The notes below the pieces were generated by a model. That model worked only from the letters and a program-made list of their open reading frames with translations, was not told where the DNA came from and did no database searches. From positions 620,001 through 684,000 of the forward strand of contig NZ_CP084541.1 in NCBI RefSeq assembly GCF_020410765.1: DNA of 64,000 nucleotides, read 5' to 3'. Every line of letters starts with the position of its first letter. The stretch's first letter is position 1. The translations under genes and the position numbers were made by a program. This document shows positions 16,948 to 25,554 of the stretch, piece after piece. Source of the DNA: Streptomyces marincola. GTDB lineage: Bacteria > Actinomycetota > Actinomycetes > Streptomycetales > Streptomycetaceae.

Positions 16948-17928
16948 GTGATCGAGCTCGACGGAGTTCCCGAGCTGGTCGACCCGGTCATGGTGGCCGC
17001 GTTCGAGGGCTGGAACGATGCTGGTGACGCCGCCTCCGCCGCGGTCGCCCATCTGGAGCGGGAGTGGAAGGGAGAGGTCTTCGCCGCGCTGGACGCCGAG
17101 GACTACTACGACTTCCAGGTCAACCGCCCGCACATCTGGCTGGACGGCGGCGTGCGCCGGATCACCTGGCCGACGACCCGCCTCTCGGTGGTCCGGATCG
17201 GCTCGGAGCACGGCCCGGTGCCGCGCCGCGACCTGGTGCTGGTCCGCGGCATCGAGCCGAGCATGCGGTGGCGTTCGTTCTGCAACGAACTGCTCGGCTT
17301 CGCGCACGAACTGGGCGTGGAGATGGTGGTGGTCCTCGGCGCGCTGCTCGGCGACACCCCGCACACCCGTCCGGTCCCCGTGACGAGCGTGACCTCCGAC
17401 GAGGACCTGGCCAGGTCGCTCGACCTTGAGGAGTCCAGGTACGAGGGCCCCACCGGCATCGTCGGCATCCTCCAGGAGGCGTGCACGCACGCCGGGGTCC
17501 CGGCGGTGACCCTGTGGGCCGCGGTACCGCACTACGTCGCGCAGCCGCCGAACCCGAAGGCGTCGCTCGCCCTCCTGCACGCGCTTGAGGACCTGCTCGG
17601 GCTCGGCGTTCCGCTGGGCGATCTGCCCGAGGACGCCAGGGCCTGGCAGATCGGCGTGGACCAGTTGGCCGCGGAGGACGGCGAGGTCGCCGAGTACGTC
17701 AAGTCGCTCGAAGAGGCCAGGGACACCGCCGACCTACCCGAGGCGTCGGGCGAGGCCATCGCCAAGGAGTTCGAACGGTATCTGCGCCGCCGGGACGGGC
17801 AGCCGCCGGCCGGCGACGCCGGCTCGTACCTGCGCGACCCGGGCAGCGGGCGCACCCGGCCCCGCAGGCGCCCGCCGGAGTCCGACCAGGGCGGTCAGGA
17901 CCCCGGAGGCCAGGAGTCCGACGACTGA
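16948..17928 (+). CDS. PAC2-family protein
   Basis: 326-residue member of the PAC2 (proteasome assembly chaperone 2-like) family, abundant in Actinobacteria as predicted ATP-grasp-associated or assembly factors of unknown biochemical role. The conserved beginning is ELVDPVMVAAFEGWNDAGDAA, followed by LLGDTPHTRPVPVT and the SYEGPTGIVG-like segment. The tail after residue 290 is hydrophilic low complexity. GTG 16948 has GGGAGGAG seven bases upstream. Proximity to arc within 15 kb is suggestive only; nothing here shows a proteasome link. Confidence 0.85.
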   Translation: MIELDGVPELVDPVMVAAFEGWNDAGDAASAAVAHLEREWKGEVFAALDAEDYYDFQVNRPHIWLDGGVRRITWPTTRLSVVRIGSEHGPVPRRDLVLVRGIEPSMRWRSFCNELLGFAHELGVEMVVVLGALLGDTPHTRPVPVTSVTSDEDLARSLDLEESRYEGPTGIVGILQEACTHAGVPAVTLWAAVPHYVAQPPNPKASLALLHALEDLLGLGVPLGDLPEDARAWQIGVDQLAAEDGEVAEYVKSLEEARDTADLPEASGEAIAKEFERYLRRRDGQPPAGDAGSYLRDPGSGRTRPRRRPPESDQGGQDPGGQESDD

Positions 17929-17936
17929 CGGAGCGA

Positions 17937-17970
17937 CGGGGGCGGCCGGGCGCACGCCAGGCCGCCCCCG
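17937..17970. terminator. Bidirectional terminator between PAC2 gene and mshC
   Basis: An 11-bp perfect GC stem (17937-17947 with 17960-17970) sits in the 48-base gap between two convergent stop codons. Confidence 0.65.
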
Positions 17971-17976
17971 TGACAC

Positions 17977-19206
17977 TCAGAGAGCGACGCCGAGCAGGGC
18001 GTCCACCGCGCGGCTGACCACGCCGGGCGCCCCCGGCTCTGCACCGCCCGCGGCGTGCTGGGCGTCGGCCCAGCGGTCCACGGCGGCCAGCGCCGCCGGC
18101 GCGTCCAGGTCGTCGGCGAGCGCGGCCCTGATCTCCTCGACGAGGCCGTCGGCCGGCGGGCCCTCGGGCCTCGACACCGCGGCCCGCCAGTGCGCCAGGC
18201 GGCGCGCCGCCGCCGCCGGCACCTCGTCCGTCCACTCCCAGTCCGACCGGTAGTGGTGCGCGAGCAGCGCGAGCCTGATCGCGGCCGGGTCGAGTCCGTC
18301 CTGCCGCAGCCGCGAGACGAACACCAGGTTGCCCTTCGACTTGGACATCTTCTCGCCCTGGTACGCGACCATGCCGGCGTGCACGTAGGAACGGGCGAAG
18401 GGGTGCTCGTCGGTGAGGGCGTGCGCGTGCGACGCGCCCATCTCGTGGTGCGGGAACACCAGGTCGGATCCGCCGCCCTGCACGTCGAAGCCCATGCCGA
18501 GCCGGTCGAGGGCGATGGCCACGCACTCGATGTGCCAGCCGGGCCGGCCGGGGCCGAGCGAGCCGCCGTCCCAGGACGGCTCGCCCGGCCGCGCGGCGCG
18601 CCACAGCAGCGGGTCCACCGGGTCCTTCTTGCCCGGCCGCTCCGGGTCGCCGCCGCGCTCGGCCGACAGCGCCCGCATCACGTCGGTACCGAGGTGGGAG
18701 ATCCCGCCGAAGTGCGGGTCCGCCTGCACGGAGAAGTACACGTCGCCGTCGACGTCGTACGCGGCGCCTGCCGCCCTGAGCCGTTCGACGAGGGGCACGA
18801 TGGCCGGTATCGACTCGACAGCGCCGACGTAGGCGCGCGGCGGCAGCACGCGCAGCGCCGTCATGTCCTCGCGGAACAGGGCCGTTTCGCGCTCGGCCAG
18901 GGCCGTCCAGTCGACACCGGTGGCCGCGGCCCGCTCAAGCAGCGGGTCGTCGATGTCGGTGACGTTCTGCACATAGTGCACCTGGCGCTTGGTGTCGAGC
19001 CACACCCGTTGGACGAGGTCGAACGCGGTGTAGGTGGCCGCGTGGCCGATGTGGGTGGCGTCGTAGGGGGTGATGCCGCAGACGTAGAGCCGGGCGACCG
19101 GGCCGGGGGTGAGGGTGACCCGGCTGTTCGTGGCGGTGTCGTGCACCACCAGATCACGGCCCTGACCGGGCAGAACGGGAACCTTTGAGGCTGGCCAGGC
19201 ATGCAT
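17977..19206 (-). CDS. mshC: Mycothiol ligase: cysteine-GlcN-Ins ligase
   Basis: ATP-dependent ligation of L-cysteine to 1-D-myo-inosityl-2-amino-2-deoxy-glucopyranoside, the third committed step of mycothiol synthesis. The 409-residue protein is a class I cysteinyl-tRNA synthetase homologue. The zinc-binding Cys43 is in YVCGITPYD, HIGHA occupies 52-56, the second zinc-site CysHis segment is in WHIECVAIA, and KMSKSKGN lies near 290. It lacks the C-terminal tRNA-binding extension, and the TPYDATHIGHA signature distinguishes it from cysS. Mycothiol is restricted to Actinobacteria. Confidence 0.96.
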   Translation of the reverse strand: MHAWPASKVPVLPGQGRDLVVHDTATNSRVTLTPGPVARLYVCGITPYDATHIGHAATYTAFDLVQRVWLDTKRQVHYVQNVTDIDDPLLERAAATGVDWTALAERETALFREDMTALRVLPPRAYVGAVESIPAIVPLVERLRAAGAAYDVDGDVYFSVQADPHFGGISHLGTDVMRALSAERGGDPERPGKKDPVDPLLWRAARPGEPSWDGGSLGPGRPGWHIECVAIALDRLGMGFDVQGGGSDLVFPHHEMGASHAHALTDEHPFARSYVHAGMVAYQGEKMSKSKGNLVFVSRLRQDGLDPAAIRLALLAHHYRSDWEWTDEVPAAAARRLAHWRAAVSRPEGPPADGLVEEIRAALADDLDAPAALAAVDRWADAQHAAGGAEPGAPGVVSRAVDALLGVAL

Positions 19207-19226
19207 GCCCCGAGCCTAACCGGCCA

Positions 19227-19255
19227 CCGCCCCGGCCACGACAGGGCCGGGGCGG
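19227..19255 (-). terminator. Hairpin after the PI-kinase-like gene
   Basis: An 11-bp perfect stem (19227-19237 with 19245-19255) abuts the stop codon of the PI-kinase-like gene and precedes mshC. Confidence 0.5.
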
Positions 19256-19256
19256 A

Positions 19257-20102
19257 TCACACCAGGGGCCACGGGATCGCGGGCCACTCCCCGCTCGGCT
19301 CGGGATAACGGCCGGTGCGCAGCAGCGCGTCCGTCCTGGCCCGCAGGGCCTCGCACTCCCCGTCGGTGAGCAGCGCGCGCAACCGCGTCAGCAGGGGCTT
19401 GCCGTCGGCGAGTTCGGCCGCGAGGGTGCGCAGCGACGCGTGCACCGCGGCGGGCAGCGGCTCACCCGCCCAGCCCCACAGCAGCGTGCGCAGCTTGTTG
19501 TCGGTGTGGAACGTGACACCGTGGTCGATGCCGTACAGGCGCCCGTCCGGCAGCGGCAGCAGGTGGCCGCCCTTGCGGTCGCCGTTGTTGATCACCGCGT
19601 CGAGCGCGGCGACCCGCCGCAGCCGTTCGTCGTCGGCGTGCACCAGCAGCGCGGTGCGGCCGGCCCCGACCTCGGCGAAGCCGACGGCCTTCCAGCCCGG
19701 CTCCGGCACCTCGGCGTCGACCAGCGCGAGCAGCGAGTCGGGCCCGCCCCCGGCGGCCTCCGCGCCCGGCGCGGGGCCCACCCACTGCTGGCACATGCCG
19801 CGGCCCAGCGGCCCGTCCCGCAGGACGGTGGGCGGCACCAGGTCCCAGCCCAGGGCGCGCGACACCTCGTAGGCGGCCACCTCGCGCTCGGCCAGGGTGC
19901 CGTCGGGGAAGTCCCACAGCGGGCGCTCCCCCGACACGGGCTTGTAGACGCAGTCGAGGCTGCGCCCCGACAGCTCGGCGGTCGCGTAGAGGACGGCGTT
20001 GGAGGCGTCGACGATGCGGCCGTGCACCGTCAGCTCGCCGCGGGCGAGCACCTCGTCGGCCGTCACATCCGGCTGCGGCGGTATCCGTTCTGGCGCGGAC
20101 AT
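19257..20102 (-). CDS. PI3/4-kinase-fold protein, SCO1664-like
   Basis: 281-residue protein of a conserved actinobacterial family annotated as SCO1664 or phosphatidylinositol 3/4-kinase-like. Kinase-like features are visible. CVYKPVSGERPLWDFPDGTL carries a candidate ATP-binding Lys. DAVINNGDRKGGHLL resembles the catalytic loop with Asn/Asp. YGIDHGVTFH resembles the metal-binding D-x-G equivalent. The substrate is unknown and no membrane segment is present. ATG 20102 has GGAGGG six to seven bases upstream. It overlaps the upstream DUF3090 gene by 40 bases, implying translational coupling. Confidence 0.8.
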   Translation of the reverse strand: MSAPERIPPQPDVTADEVLARGELTVHGRIVDASNAVLYATAELSGRSLDCVYKPVSGERPLWDFPDGTLAEREVAAYEVSRALGWDLVPPTVLRDGPLGRGMCQQWVGPAPGAEAAGGGPDSLLALVDAEVPEPGWKAVGFAEVGAGRTALLVHADDERLRRVAALDAVINNGDRKGGHLLPLPDGRLYGIDHGVTFHTDNKLRTLLWGWAGEPLPAAVHASLRTLAAELADGKPLLTRLRALLTDGECEALRARTDALLRTGRYPEPSGEWPAIPWPLV

Positions 20103-20656
20103 ACGTGTCCCTCCGGATCGAGCGGCAGGCTGCACAGCGGGCAGGGCGGGCGCCCGGCGTTGACGACTTCGAGTGCGCGTTTGGCGAAGGCCCGGGCCAT
20201 GGTGCCGCTGAGCCGGACGCGCAGCATGGGCGGGCCGTTCTCGTCGTCCCGCAGCAGCCGCTCCTCCGCCTCGGCGAACGCCTCCTCGGTCTCGGCCTCC
20301 AACTCGACCAGCGCCTGGGCCTCGACGATCATGCGTTCGCTGTCGCTGTCCCAGGCCAGGGCCATGGTGCCGACGCGGAACTCCTCCTCGACGGGGGATT
20401 GCAGCGGCTGGGTGTCGGTCAGTTCCGCGGGCGCGACGGCGGGCACCGTCGTGTTGCCGCCGGAGCGGCGCACGACCTCGTCGAGCAGCTCGTCGATGCG
20501 CTCGGCGAGCGCCTCGACCTGCGCCTTCTCCAGAGCGACGCTGGTCGTGCGGCCGTCCGCCGTGGCCTGAAGAAAAAAGGTACGGCGGCCAGGCAGCCCG
20601 ACCGTCCCGGCGACAAAGCGTTCGGGAGGATCGTAGAGGAACACCTGACGGGACAC
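20063..20656 (-). CDS. DUF3090 family protein
   Basis: 197-residue protein of unknown function, conserved next to the SCO1664-like gene in Actinobacteria. The N-terminus VSRQVFLYDPPERFVAGTVG is the family hallmark. A C-terminal CPLCSLPLDPEGHVCP provides a C-x2-C ... C pattern compatible with a zinc knuckle. I chose GTG 20656 because GGAG is six bases upstream and homologues begin at SRQVF. Longer in-frame GTG starts exist at 20689 and beyond. Its 3' end runs 40 bases into the SCO1664-like gene. Confidence 0.82.
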   Translation of the reverse strand: MSRQVFLYDPPERFVAGTVGLPGRRTFFLQATADGRTTSVALEKAQVEALAERIDELLDEVVRRSGGNTTVPAVAPAELTDTQPLQSPVEEEFRVGTMALAWDSDSERMIVEAQALVELEAETEEAFAEAEERLLRDDENGPPMLRVRLSGTMARAFAKRALEVVNAGRPPCPLCSLPLDPEGHVCPRQNGYRRSRM

Positions 20657-20721
20657 GTACTGCTCCGTGGGGTCGACGGTTCGAGACACTGGCACCCTAC
20701 TGCGGTTCGCGATCACCGTGG

Positions 20722-21414
20722 TCAGGCACCACCGCCCACCGGGCTCTCGGTGGCCTCCGCGGCGTCGCGCGCGGCCTCCTCGGTGTCCGGAACGAACTCC
20801 CCGAGGTCCCCGGTGTCGCCGAAGCGCAGCAGCAGGGGCGGCTCACCGTAGCGGATGGCCGTCACCGACGCCGGGTGCGGGACGATGCGCTGGAACAGGT
20901 CGAGGTGCAGGCCCAGGGCGTCGGCCACGATGGCCTTGACGTTGTCCCCGTGCGTGCACATCAGCCAGACGGCGTCCGGCCCGTGCTCCGCCTCGATCCG
21001 CGCGTCCCACTCGCGGGCCGCCGCGACCACGCGCGCGTGGACGTCGCGCAGCGCCTCGCCGCCGGGGAAGGTCACGGCCGACGGCTGGCGCCTGACCGTG
21101 GCCATCAGCGGCTCGGCCGCGAGGTCCGCGAGCGTGCGTCCCGTCCACTCGCCGTAGTCGCACTCGACGACGCGCGGCTCGGCGTGCACGGGCAGCTCGG
21201 GCCGTGCCGCGCGCAGCGGCGCGAGGGTCTCGACGCAGCGTTCCAGCGGGCTGTGCACGGCGGCGGCCAGCGGAACGCCGGACAGGCGGCCCGGCAGCGC
21301 GGCGGCCTGCCGCGTGCCGTGCGCGTCGAGCAGGACGCCGGGGGCGCGGCCGGCGAGCACGCCCGAGGAGTTGGCCGTGGTCCGGCCGTGCCGGAGAAGC
21401 AGCAGCGTGGGCAT
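20722..21414 (-). CDS. Histidine phosphatase, phosphoglycerate-mutase family
   Basis: 230-residue member of the histidine phosphatase superfamily (the actinobacterial MSMEG_4193-like group). The catalytic loop is LLLRHGRTTAN at residues 3-13, with the phospho-accepting His. The second catalytic His is in MCTHGDNVKAIVADALGL, and the Arg/Glu pair lies in the ECDYGEWTGRTL segment. The substrate is uncertain; annotation as phosphoglycerate mutase is superfamily-level. It is upstream of DUF3090 on the same strand, with 65 bases between, so mutase-DUF3090-kinase-like probably form one operon. Confidence 0.88.
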   Translation of the reverse strand: MPTLLLLRHGRTTANSSGVLAGRAPGVLLDAHGTRQAAALPGRLSGVPLAAAVHSPLERCVETLAPLRAARPELPVHAEPRVVECDYGEWTGRTLADLAAEPLMATVRRQPSAVTFPGGEALRDVHARVVAAAREWDARIEAEHGPDAVWLMCTHGDNVKAIVADALGLHLDLFQRIVPHPASVTAIRYGEPPLLLRFGDTGDLGEFVPDTEEAARDAAEATESPVGGGA

Positions 21415-21444
21415 GCGGCAAGCGTAGGCCAACGGACGCCGGGC

Positions 21445-22494
21445 TCAGGCGAGTCCGGCCCGTTCGAGCGCCTCGACGCCCGCGCGCAGCCCCGCGATCC
21501 GTTCGTCGAGGGTGAACCCGGCGGGCATGAGCGACAGGGTCGTGGTGCCCGCCTCGGCGTAGGCCCGCATGCGGTCGGCGATGCGCGGCAGCGGGCCGAT
21601 CAGCGTGGTCTCGTCGATGAGGCGGTGCGGAACGGCCGCCGCGGCCCCCTCCCGGTCACCGGTCAGGTAGCGGCCCTGGATCTCGGCGGCCTCCCGGCCG
21701 TAGCCCATGCGCACGGCGAGCCGGTTGTAGAAGTTCTGCCGGTGGCTGCCCATGCCGCCGACGTACAGGGCGGTATACGGCCTGAACTGGTCGGCCAGTG
21801 CCTCCAGGTCGTCACCGACGGCGAGCGGGACGGTCGGCACCACGTCGAAGCCGTCCATCGTCAGGCCGGCCGCGGCCCGCCCGGCGCGCAGCGGCGCGAG
21901 CGTGGTCTCCTCGGCGTGCTCCGGCGCGAAGAACAGCACGAGCGCGCCGTCGGCGATCTCGCCCGTCTGCGTCAGGTTCTTGGGGCCGATGGCGGCGATG
22001 TACAGCGGCACGTGCTCGCGGACGGGGTGGACGGTGAGCTTGATCGGCTTGCCCGGGCCGTCGGGCAGCGGCAGCGTCCAGTGCTCTCCGTGATGGGTCA
22101 GCCGTTCGCGGGACATCGCCTTTCGGACGATCTCGACGTACTCCCGGGTCCTGGCCAGCGGGCGGTCGAACTTGGTGCCGTACCAGCCCTCGGAGACCTG
22201 GGGTCCCGACACCCCGAGGCCGAGCCGGAACCGGCCGCCGGAGAGCGCGTCCAGGGTCGCCGCCGTCATCGCGGTCATGGCCGGCGCGCGGGCGGGGATC
22301 TGCATGATGGCGGCGCCGACGTCGATCCTGCCGGTCTGCGCGGCCACCCACGCCAGCACCGTGGGCGCGTCGGAGCCGTACGCCTCGGCGGCCCAGCAGA
22401 CGTCGTAGCCGAGCCGGTCGGCCTCCCGCGCCACGGCCAGGTTGTCCGCGTCCATCCCCGCGCCCCAGTAGCCGAGGTTGATCCCGAGTCGCAT
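21445..22494 (-). CDS. LLM-class F420-dependent oxidoreductase
   Basis: 349-residue luciferase-like TIM-barrel monooxygenase/reductase, the class that uses F420 or FMN. The beginning RLGINLGYWGAG and GYDVCWAAEAYGSDAPTVLAW are typical of actinobacterial F420-dependent members. GRFRLGLGVSGPQVSEGWYG and YIAAIGPKNLTQTGEIADG match conserved cofactor-side loops. The substrate is not predictable. ATG 22494 has GGAGGAG upstream. It is divergent from the aldo/keto reductase with an 85-base shared promoter region. Confidence 0.88.
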   Translation of the reverse strand: MRLGINLGYWGAGMDADNLAVAREADRLGYDVCWAAEAYGSDAPTVLAWVAAQTGRIDVGAAIMQIPARAPAMTAMTAATLDALSGGRFRLGLGVSGPQVSEGWYGTKFDRPLARTREYVEIVRKAMSRERLTHHGEHWTLPLPDGPGKPIKLTVHPVREHVPLYIAAIGPKNLTQTGEIADGALVLFFAPEHAEETTLAPLRAGRAAAGLTMDGFDVVPTVPLAVGDDLEALADQFRPYTALYVGGMGSHRQNFYNRLAVRMGYGREAAEIQGRYLTGDREGAAAAVPHRLIDETTLIGPLPRIADRMRAYAEAGTTTLSLMPAGFTLDERIAGLRAGVEALERAGLA

Positions 22495-22579
22495 ACGCGC
22501 TCCTCCAGCCGCTCTTACCCGTGAGTAACCCAACCGTCCCCCCGGACTGTAACGTGCCCCGCAAGTACGCTCAACGCTC

Positions 22580-23566
22580 ATGGATCTCAGGCACCTGGGC
22601 CGCACCGGCCTGCGCGTCTCACGGCTCGGACTCGGCACGCTCACCTGGGGCAGGAGCATCGGGGAGCAGGACGCCGCGGAACTGCTGAAGATGTTCTGGG
22701 AGGCCGGCGGCACGCTGGTGGACACCGCGGACGTCTACGGGGACGGCGGTTCCGAGTACCTGCTCGGGCGGCTGCTCGACGGGCTCGTGCCGCGGCAGGA
22801 CCTGGTCATCGCGACCAAGGCGGGCAGCGTGCCCGACCCCGAGCGGCGGTTCGACGCCTCGCGCGGCCACCTGCTGTCCGCACTGGACGCCTCGCTCGAA
22901 CGCCTGAACACCGACCACGTGGACCTGTGGCAGGTGCACGCCTTCGACCCCGATACCCCGCTGGAGGAGACGCTCCAGGCCCTGGAGATCGCGGTGGGCA
23001 GCGGCCGGGCCAGGTACGCGGGCGTGTCGAACTTCTGCGGCTGGCAGCTGGCCAAGGCCGCCACGTGGCAGCTCGCGGCTCCCGGCGCGCGCACCCGCCT
23101 GGCCAGCACGCAGATGGAGTACTCGCTCCTCCAGCGCGGGGTGGAACGCGAGGTGCTGCCCGCCGCGCTCGACCTGGGCGTCGGGCTGCTGCCCTCGTCG
23201 CCGCTGGGACGCGGCGTGCTCACCGGCAAGTACCGGCGGGGGAAGGCACCGGCCGGCTCGCGCGGCGCGTCCGACCGCATGGCGGCGTTCGTCGCGCCCT
23301 ACCTCGACGACACGGCGGGGCACATCGTGGACGCCGTGGCGATAGCCGCCGACGGGCTCGCGGTGACCCCGCTCCAGGTGGCGCTGGCCTGGGTGAGGGA
23401 CCGGCCCGGGGTGGCCGCCCCCCTGCTCGGCGCGCGGACGGCACGGCAGCTGGACGAGGCGTTGTCAGTGGAGGACCTTAGCCTTCCTGACGAGATCTGC
23501 CGGGCGCTCGACGACGTCTCGGCACCCGTGCACCGGTACCCCGACCAGGACTGGAGTTCGCTGTGA
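22580..23566 (+). CDS. Aldo/keto reductase
   Basis: 328-residue NADPH-dependent oxidoreductase with a TIM barrel. The catalytic tetrad is recognisable: Asp in VDTADVYGDGGSE, Tyr in the same segment, Lys in VIATKAG and His in DLWQVHAFD. LLPSSPLGRGVLTGKY and GVAAPLLGARTARQLDEAL form the cofactor-binding end. Its last four bases overlap the start of the following gene (GTGA), so the two are translationally coupled. Confidence 0.92.
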   Translation: MDLRHLGRTGLRVSRLGLGTLTWGRSIGEQDAAELLKMFWEAGGTLVDTADVYGDGGSEYLLGRLLDGLVPRQDLVIATKAGSVPDPERRFDASRGHLLSALDASLERLNTDHVDLWQVHAFDPDTPLEETLQALEIAVGSGRARYAGVSNFCGWQLAKAATWQLAAPGARTRLASTQMEYSLLQRGVEREVLPAALDLGVGLLPSSPLGRGVLTGKYRRGKAPAGSRGASDRMAAFVAPYLDDTAGHIVDAVAIAADGLAVTPLQVALAWVRDRPGVAAPLLGARTARQLDEALSVEDLSLPDEICRALDDVSAPVHRYPDQDWSSL

Positions 23567-25479
23567 CCGCCGAGAACGCCGAGGGCGCCGAGCCCGCCGC
23601 CCGGGACGCCGCGGCCGAGCTGCGGGCCGCCGTACGCGCCGTCGAGAGCGGTGAGCGCCCGGCCGCCTCCTTCTACACCCGGCCCGCACCGCAGCCGCCC
23701 GCCCCGCGGGCCCCCCGCCGGACCGGCGCCGCGCCGGCGCGGGAGGCGCCCCCCGCGGCCGTCCCCGCCGAGCTGCCCGAGCTGCTTGAGCGGGGCGGGG
23801 CACCGCGGTCGCTGGCCCCGCGCGTCGCGGCGGCCCTGGGCGAGGGGGCGGCGCGCGAGCTGACGGCCGACCCGTGGCGCCTGCTCGCCGTCGGCGGGGT
23901 ACGCCCCGAGCAGGCGGACGGCTTCGCCCGCGCGCTGCTCGGGGACCAGTGCACGCCGGCGGACGACCGCAGGACCCGGGCCCTGACCGGCTGGCTGATG
24001 GAGCGGGCCGCCGCCGCGGGGCACACCGCCCTGGAGCCGGAGACGGTCGCCAGGGGCCTGGCCGAGCACGCCGTGCCGGATCCGGACGCGGCGGTCCGCG
24101 ACGCGATCGAGGCCGGAGGGGTGCTCGTCTTCCGGCACACGCCGCCCGGCGGCGCGCGCGAGGCGGAGCCCGGCGGTGAGGAGGCCCCCGTGCGGCTGCT
24201 CCTCGGCCTCGAACGGTACGCGCTGGCCGAGGAGAGCCTGGCCGACGGACTGGCGCGGCTGCGCGGCACGTTCGCCCCGCGGCCGACCGCCGACGGCGGC
24301 CCCGACTGGGCCGCCGCGGCCACCGCGGCGGCCTCGCCCTCCGCGGCCGAGCTGATCGGTGCGGTGGCCGCGCACCCCGTGGTGCTGCACACCGGCGGCG
24401 AGGCCGCCCGCGCGGAGCCGGCCGCGCTGGTCGCGGCGGCGCGCGGCCTCGGCCTGCGCGCGTTCGCCGCCGCGCACAGCGACGACGGCAGGCGGCGCCT
24501 GTCCGCTGCGCTGCCCGCCGACGCGGCGGTGACCGTGAGCGGGCTGCTCGACGGCTCGGAGGGGCCGGGACGCGACGAGGACGGACTGCTCGCCGCCGAC
24601 CTGCTGGCCGTTCTCGACGCGGACCGGCTCGGCGCCGAGGCCGCCGCCGCGCTCGCCGAGTCCCTGCCCGACGGCGCGCGCCTGGTGCTCAGCGGCGACC
24701 CGCACCTGCTCGGCGCCGCGGGCCCGGGGCAGGTGCTCGGCGACGTGCTGGCCGCCGGCTTCGGCCCGCACGTCCGCTCCCGCACTCCCGACCCCGGACC
24801 GGTCGGCGAACTGGTCTCCGGGATCGGCGTGGGTGAGCTGCTCCAGGTCGCCGCCCCGGAGAACGAAGTGGTGATCGTGCCGGCGCGGGACGCGGGCGAG
24901 GCCGTCCACCGCACGGTGCAGCTGGTCACCGACTCGGTGCCGCGGGCCTTCGGCGTGGCGGCGCACGAGGTGTGCGTGATCACGCCGGGGCATGGCGGCG
25001 CGGCGGGGACCCGCGTGCTGAACGCGGCGCTCAAGGAACGGCTGAACGCGGGGCCTGGCCGGTTCGCCGGCTTCGACCCGGGCGACCGGGTCGTCCACTC
25101 CCCCGCGCCCGGGCACACCCGCATGGCGACCGTGGCCGACGCGGACGAGAGGGGGCTCTGGCTGACCGGCCAGGACGGCCGGTTCGCCGTGTCCCGCGAC
25201 CTGGTGGCGGACACCGTGCGGCACGGCTGGGCCCTCACCGCGCATCAGGCCGCGGGCCACCGGTGGCCCGCGGTGGTCGCGGTGCTGCCGGGCGACGCCG
25301 CGGCCGGTCTCGACCGGGCCTGGGTGTACACGGCCTTCAGCCGTGCGGAGCGCCACCTGTCCGTCGTGCAGGGCACGGGCCCCGCGCTGGCGCAGGCCGT
25401 CGCCGCGTCGCCGGCGCCCGCGCGCACGACCCGGCTGCGTGCCCTGCTCGAAGAGCAGACGGCGGCGTCCGGGGCCTGA
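23563..25479 (+). CDS. RecD-like helicase relative with degenerate ATPase motifs
   Basis: 638 residues. An Ala/Pro-rich N-terminus leads to a helix-hairpin-helix-like region (about 70-130), then a RecD2-like core. The expected Walker A site (about 271-286) reads HPVVLHTGGEAARAEP, with no G-x4-GK-[ST]. The Walker B position reads LLAVLDADRLG (347-357) without the Asp-Glu pair. The motif III analogue LVLSGDPHLLG lacks the usual Gln. The C-terminal motif V/VI region is better kept: LTAHQAAGHRWPAVVAVL and VYTAFSRAERHLSVV. It is probably a non-hydrolysing DNA-binding paralogue rather than an active helicase. GTG 23563 overlaps the aldo/keto reductase stop. Confidence 0.75.
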   Translation: MTAENAEGAEPAARDAAAELRAAVRAVESGERPAASFYTRPAPQPPAPRAPRRTGAAPAREAPPAAVPAELPELLERGGAPRSLAPRVAAALGEGAARELTADPWRLLAVGGVRPEQADGFARALLGDQCTPADDRRTRALTGWLMERAAAAGHTALEPETVARGLAEHAVPDPDAAVRDAIEAGGVLVFRHTPPGGAREAEPGGEEAPVRLLLGLERYALAEESLADGLARLRGTFAPRPTADGGPDWAAAATAAASPSAAELIGAVAAHPVVLHTGGEAARAEPAALVAAARGLGLRAFAAAHSDDGRRRLSAALPADAAVTVSGLLDGSEGPGRDEDGLLAADLLAVLDADRLGAEAAAALAESLPDGARLVLSGDPHLLGAAGPGQVLGDVLAAGFGPHVRSRTPDPGPVGELVSGIGVGELLQVAAPENEVVIVPARDAGEAVHRTVQLVTDSVPRAFGVAAHEVCVITPGHGGAAGTRVLNAALKERLNAGPGRFAGFDPGDRVVHSPAPGHTRMATVADADERGLWLTGQDGRFAVSRDLVADTVRHGWALTAHQAAGHRWPAVVAVLPGDAAAGLDRAWVYTAFSRAERHLSVVQGTGPALAQAVAASPAPARTTRLRALLEEQTAASGA

Positions 25480-25554
25480 ACGGCAGGGCGGGGCGCCCGC
25501 GTTGTCCGCCCGGCGAGCACGCCGCGGCACGCGCGCCCCGCGGGTGCGGCACGC

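Noticed and set aside
17960..18253. Coding frames opposite the 3' end of mshC
   Set aside because: Antisense shadows; mshC has complete catalytic motifs on the minus strand.
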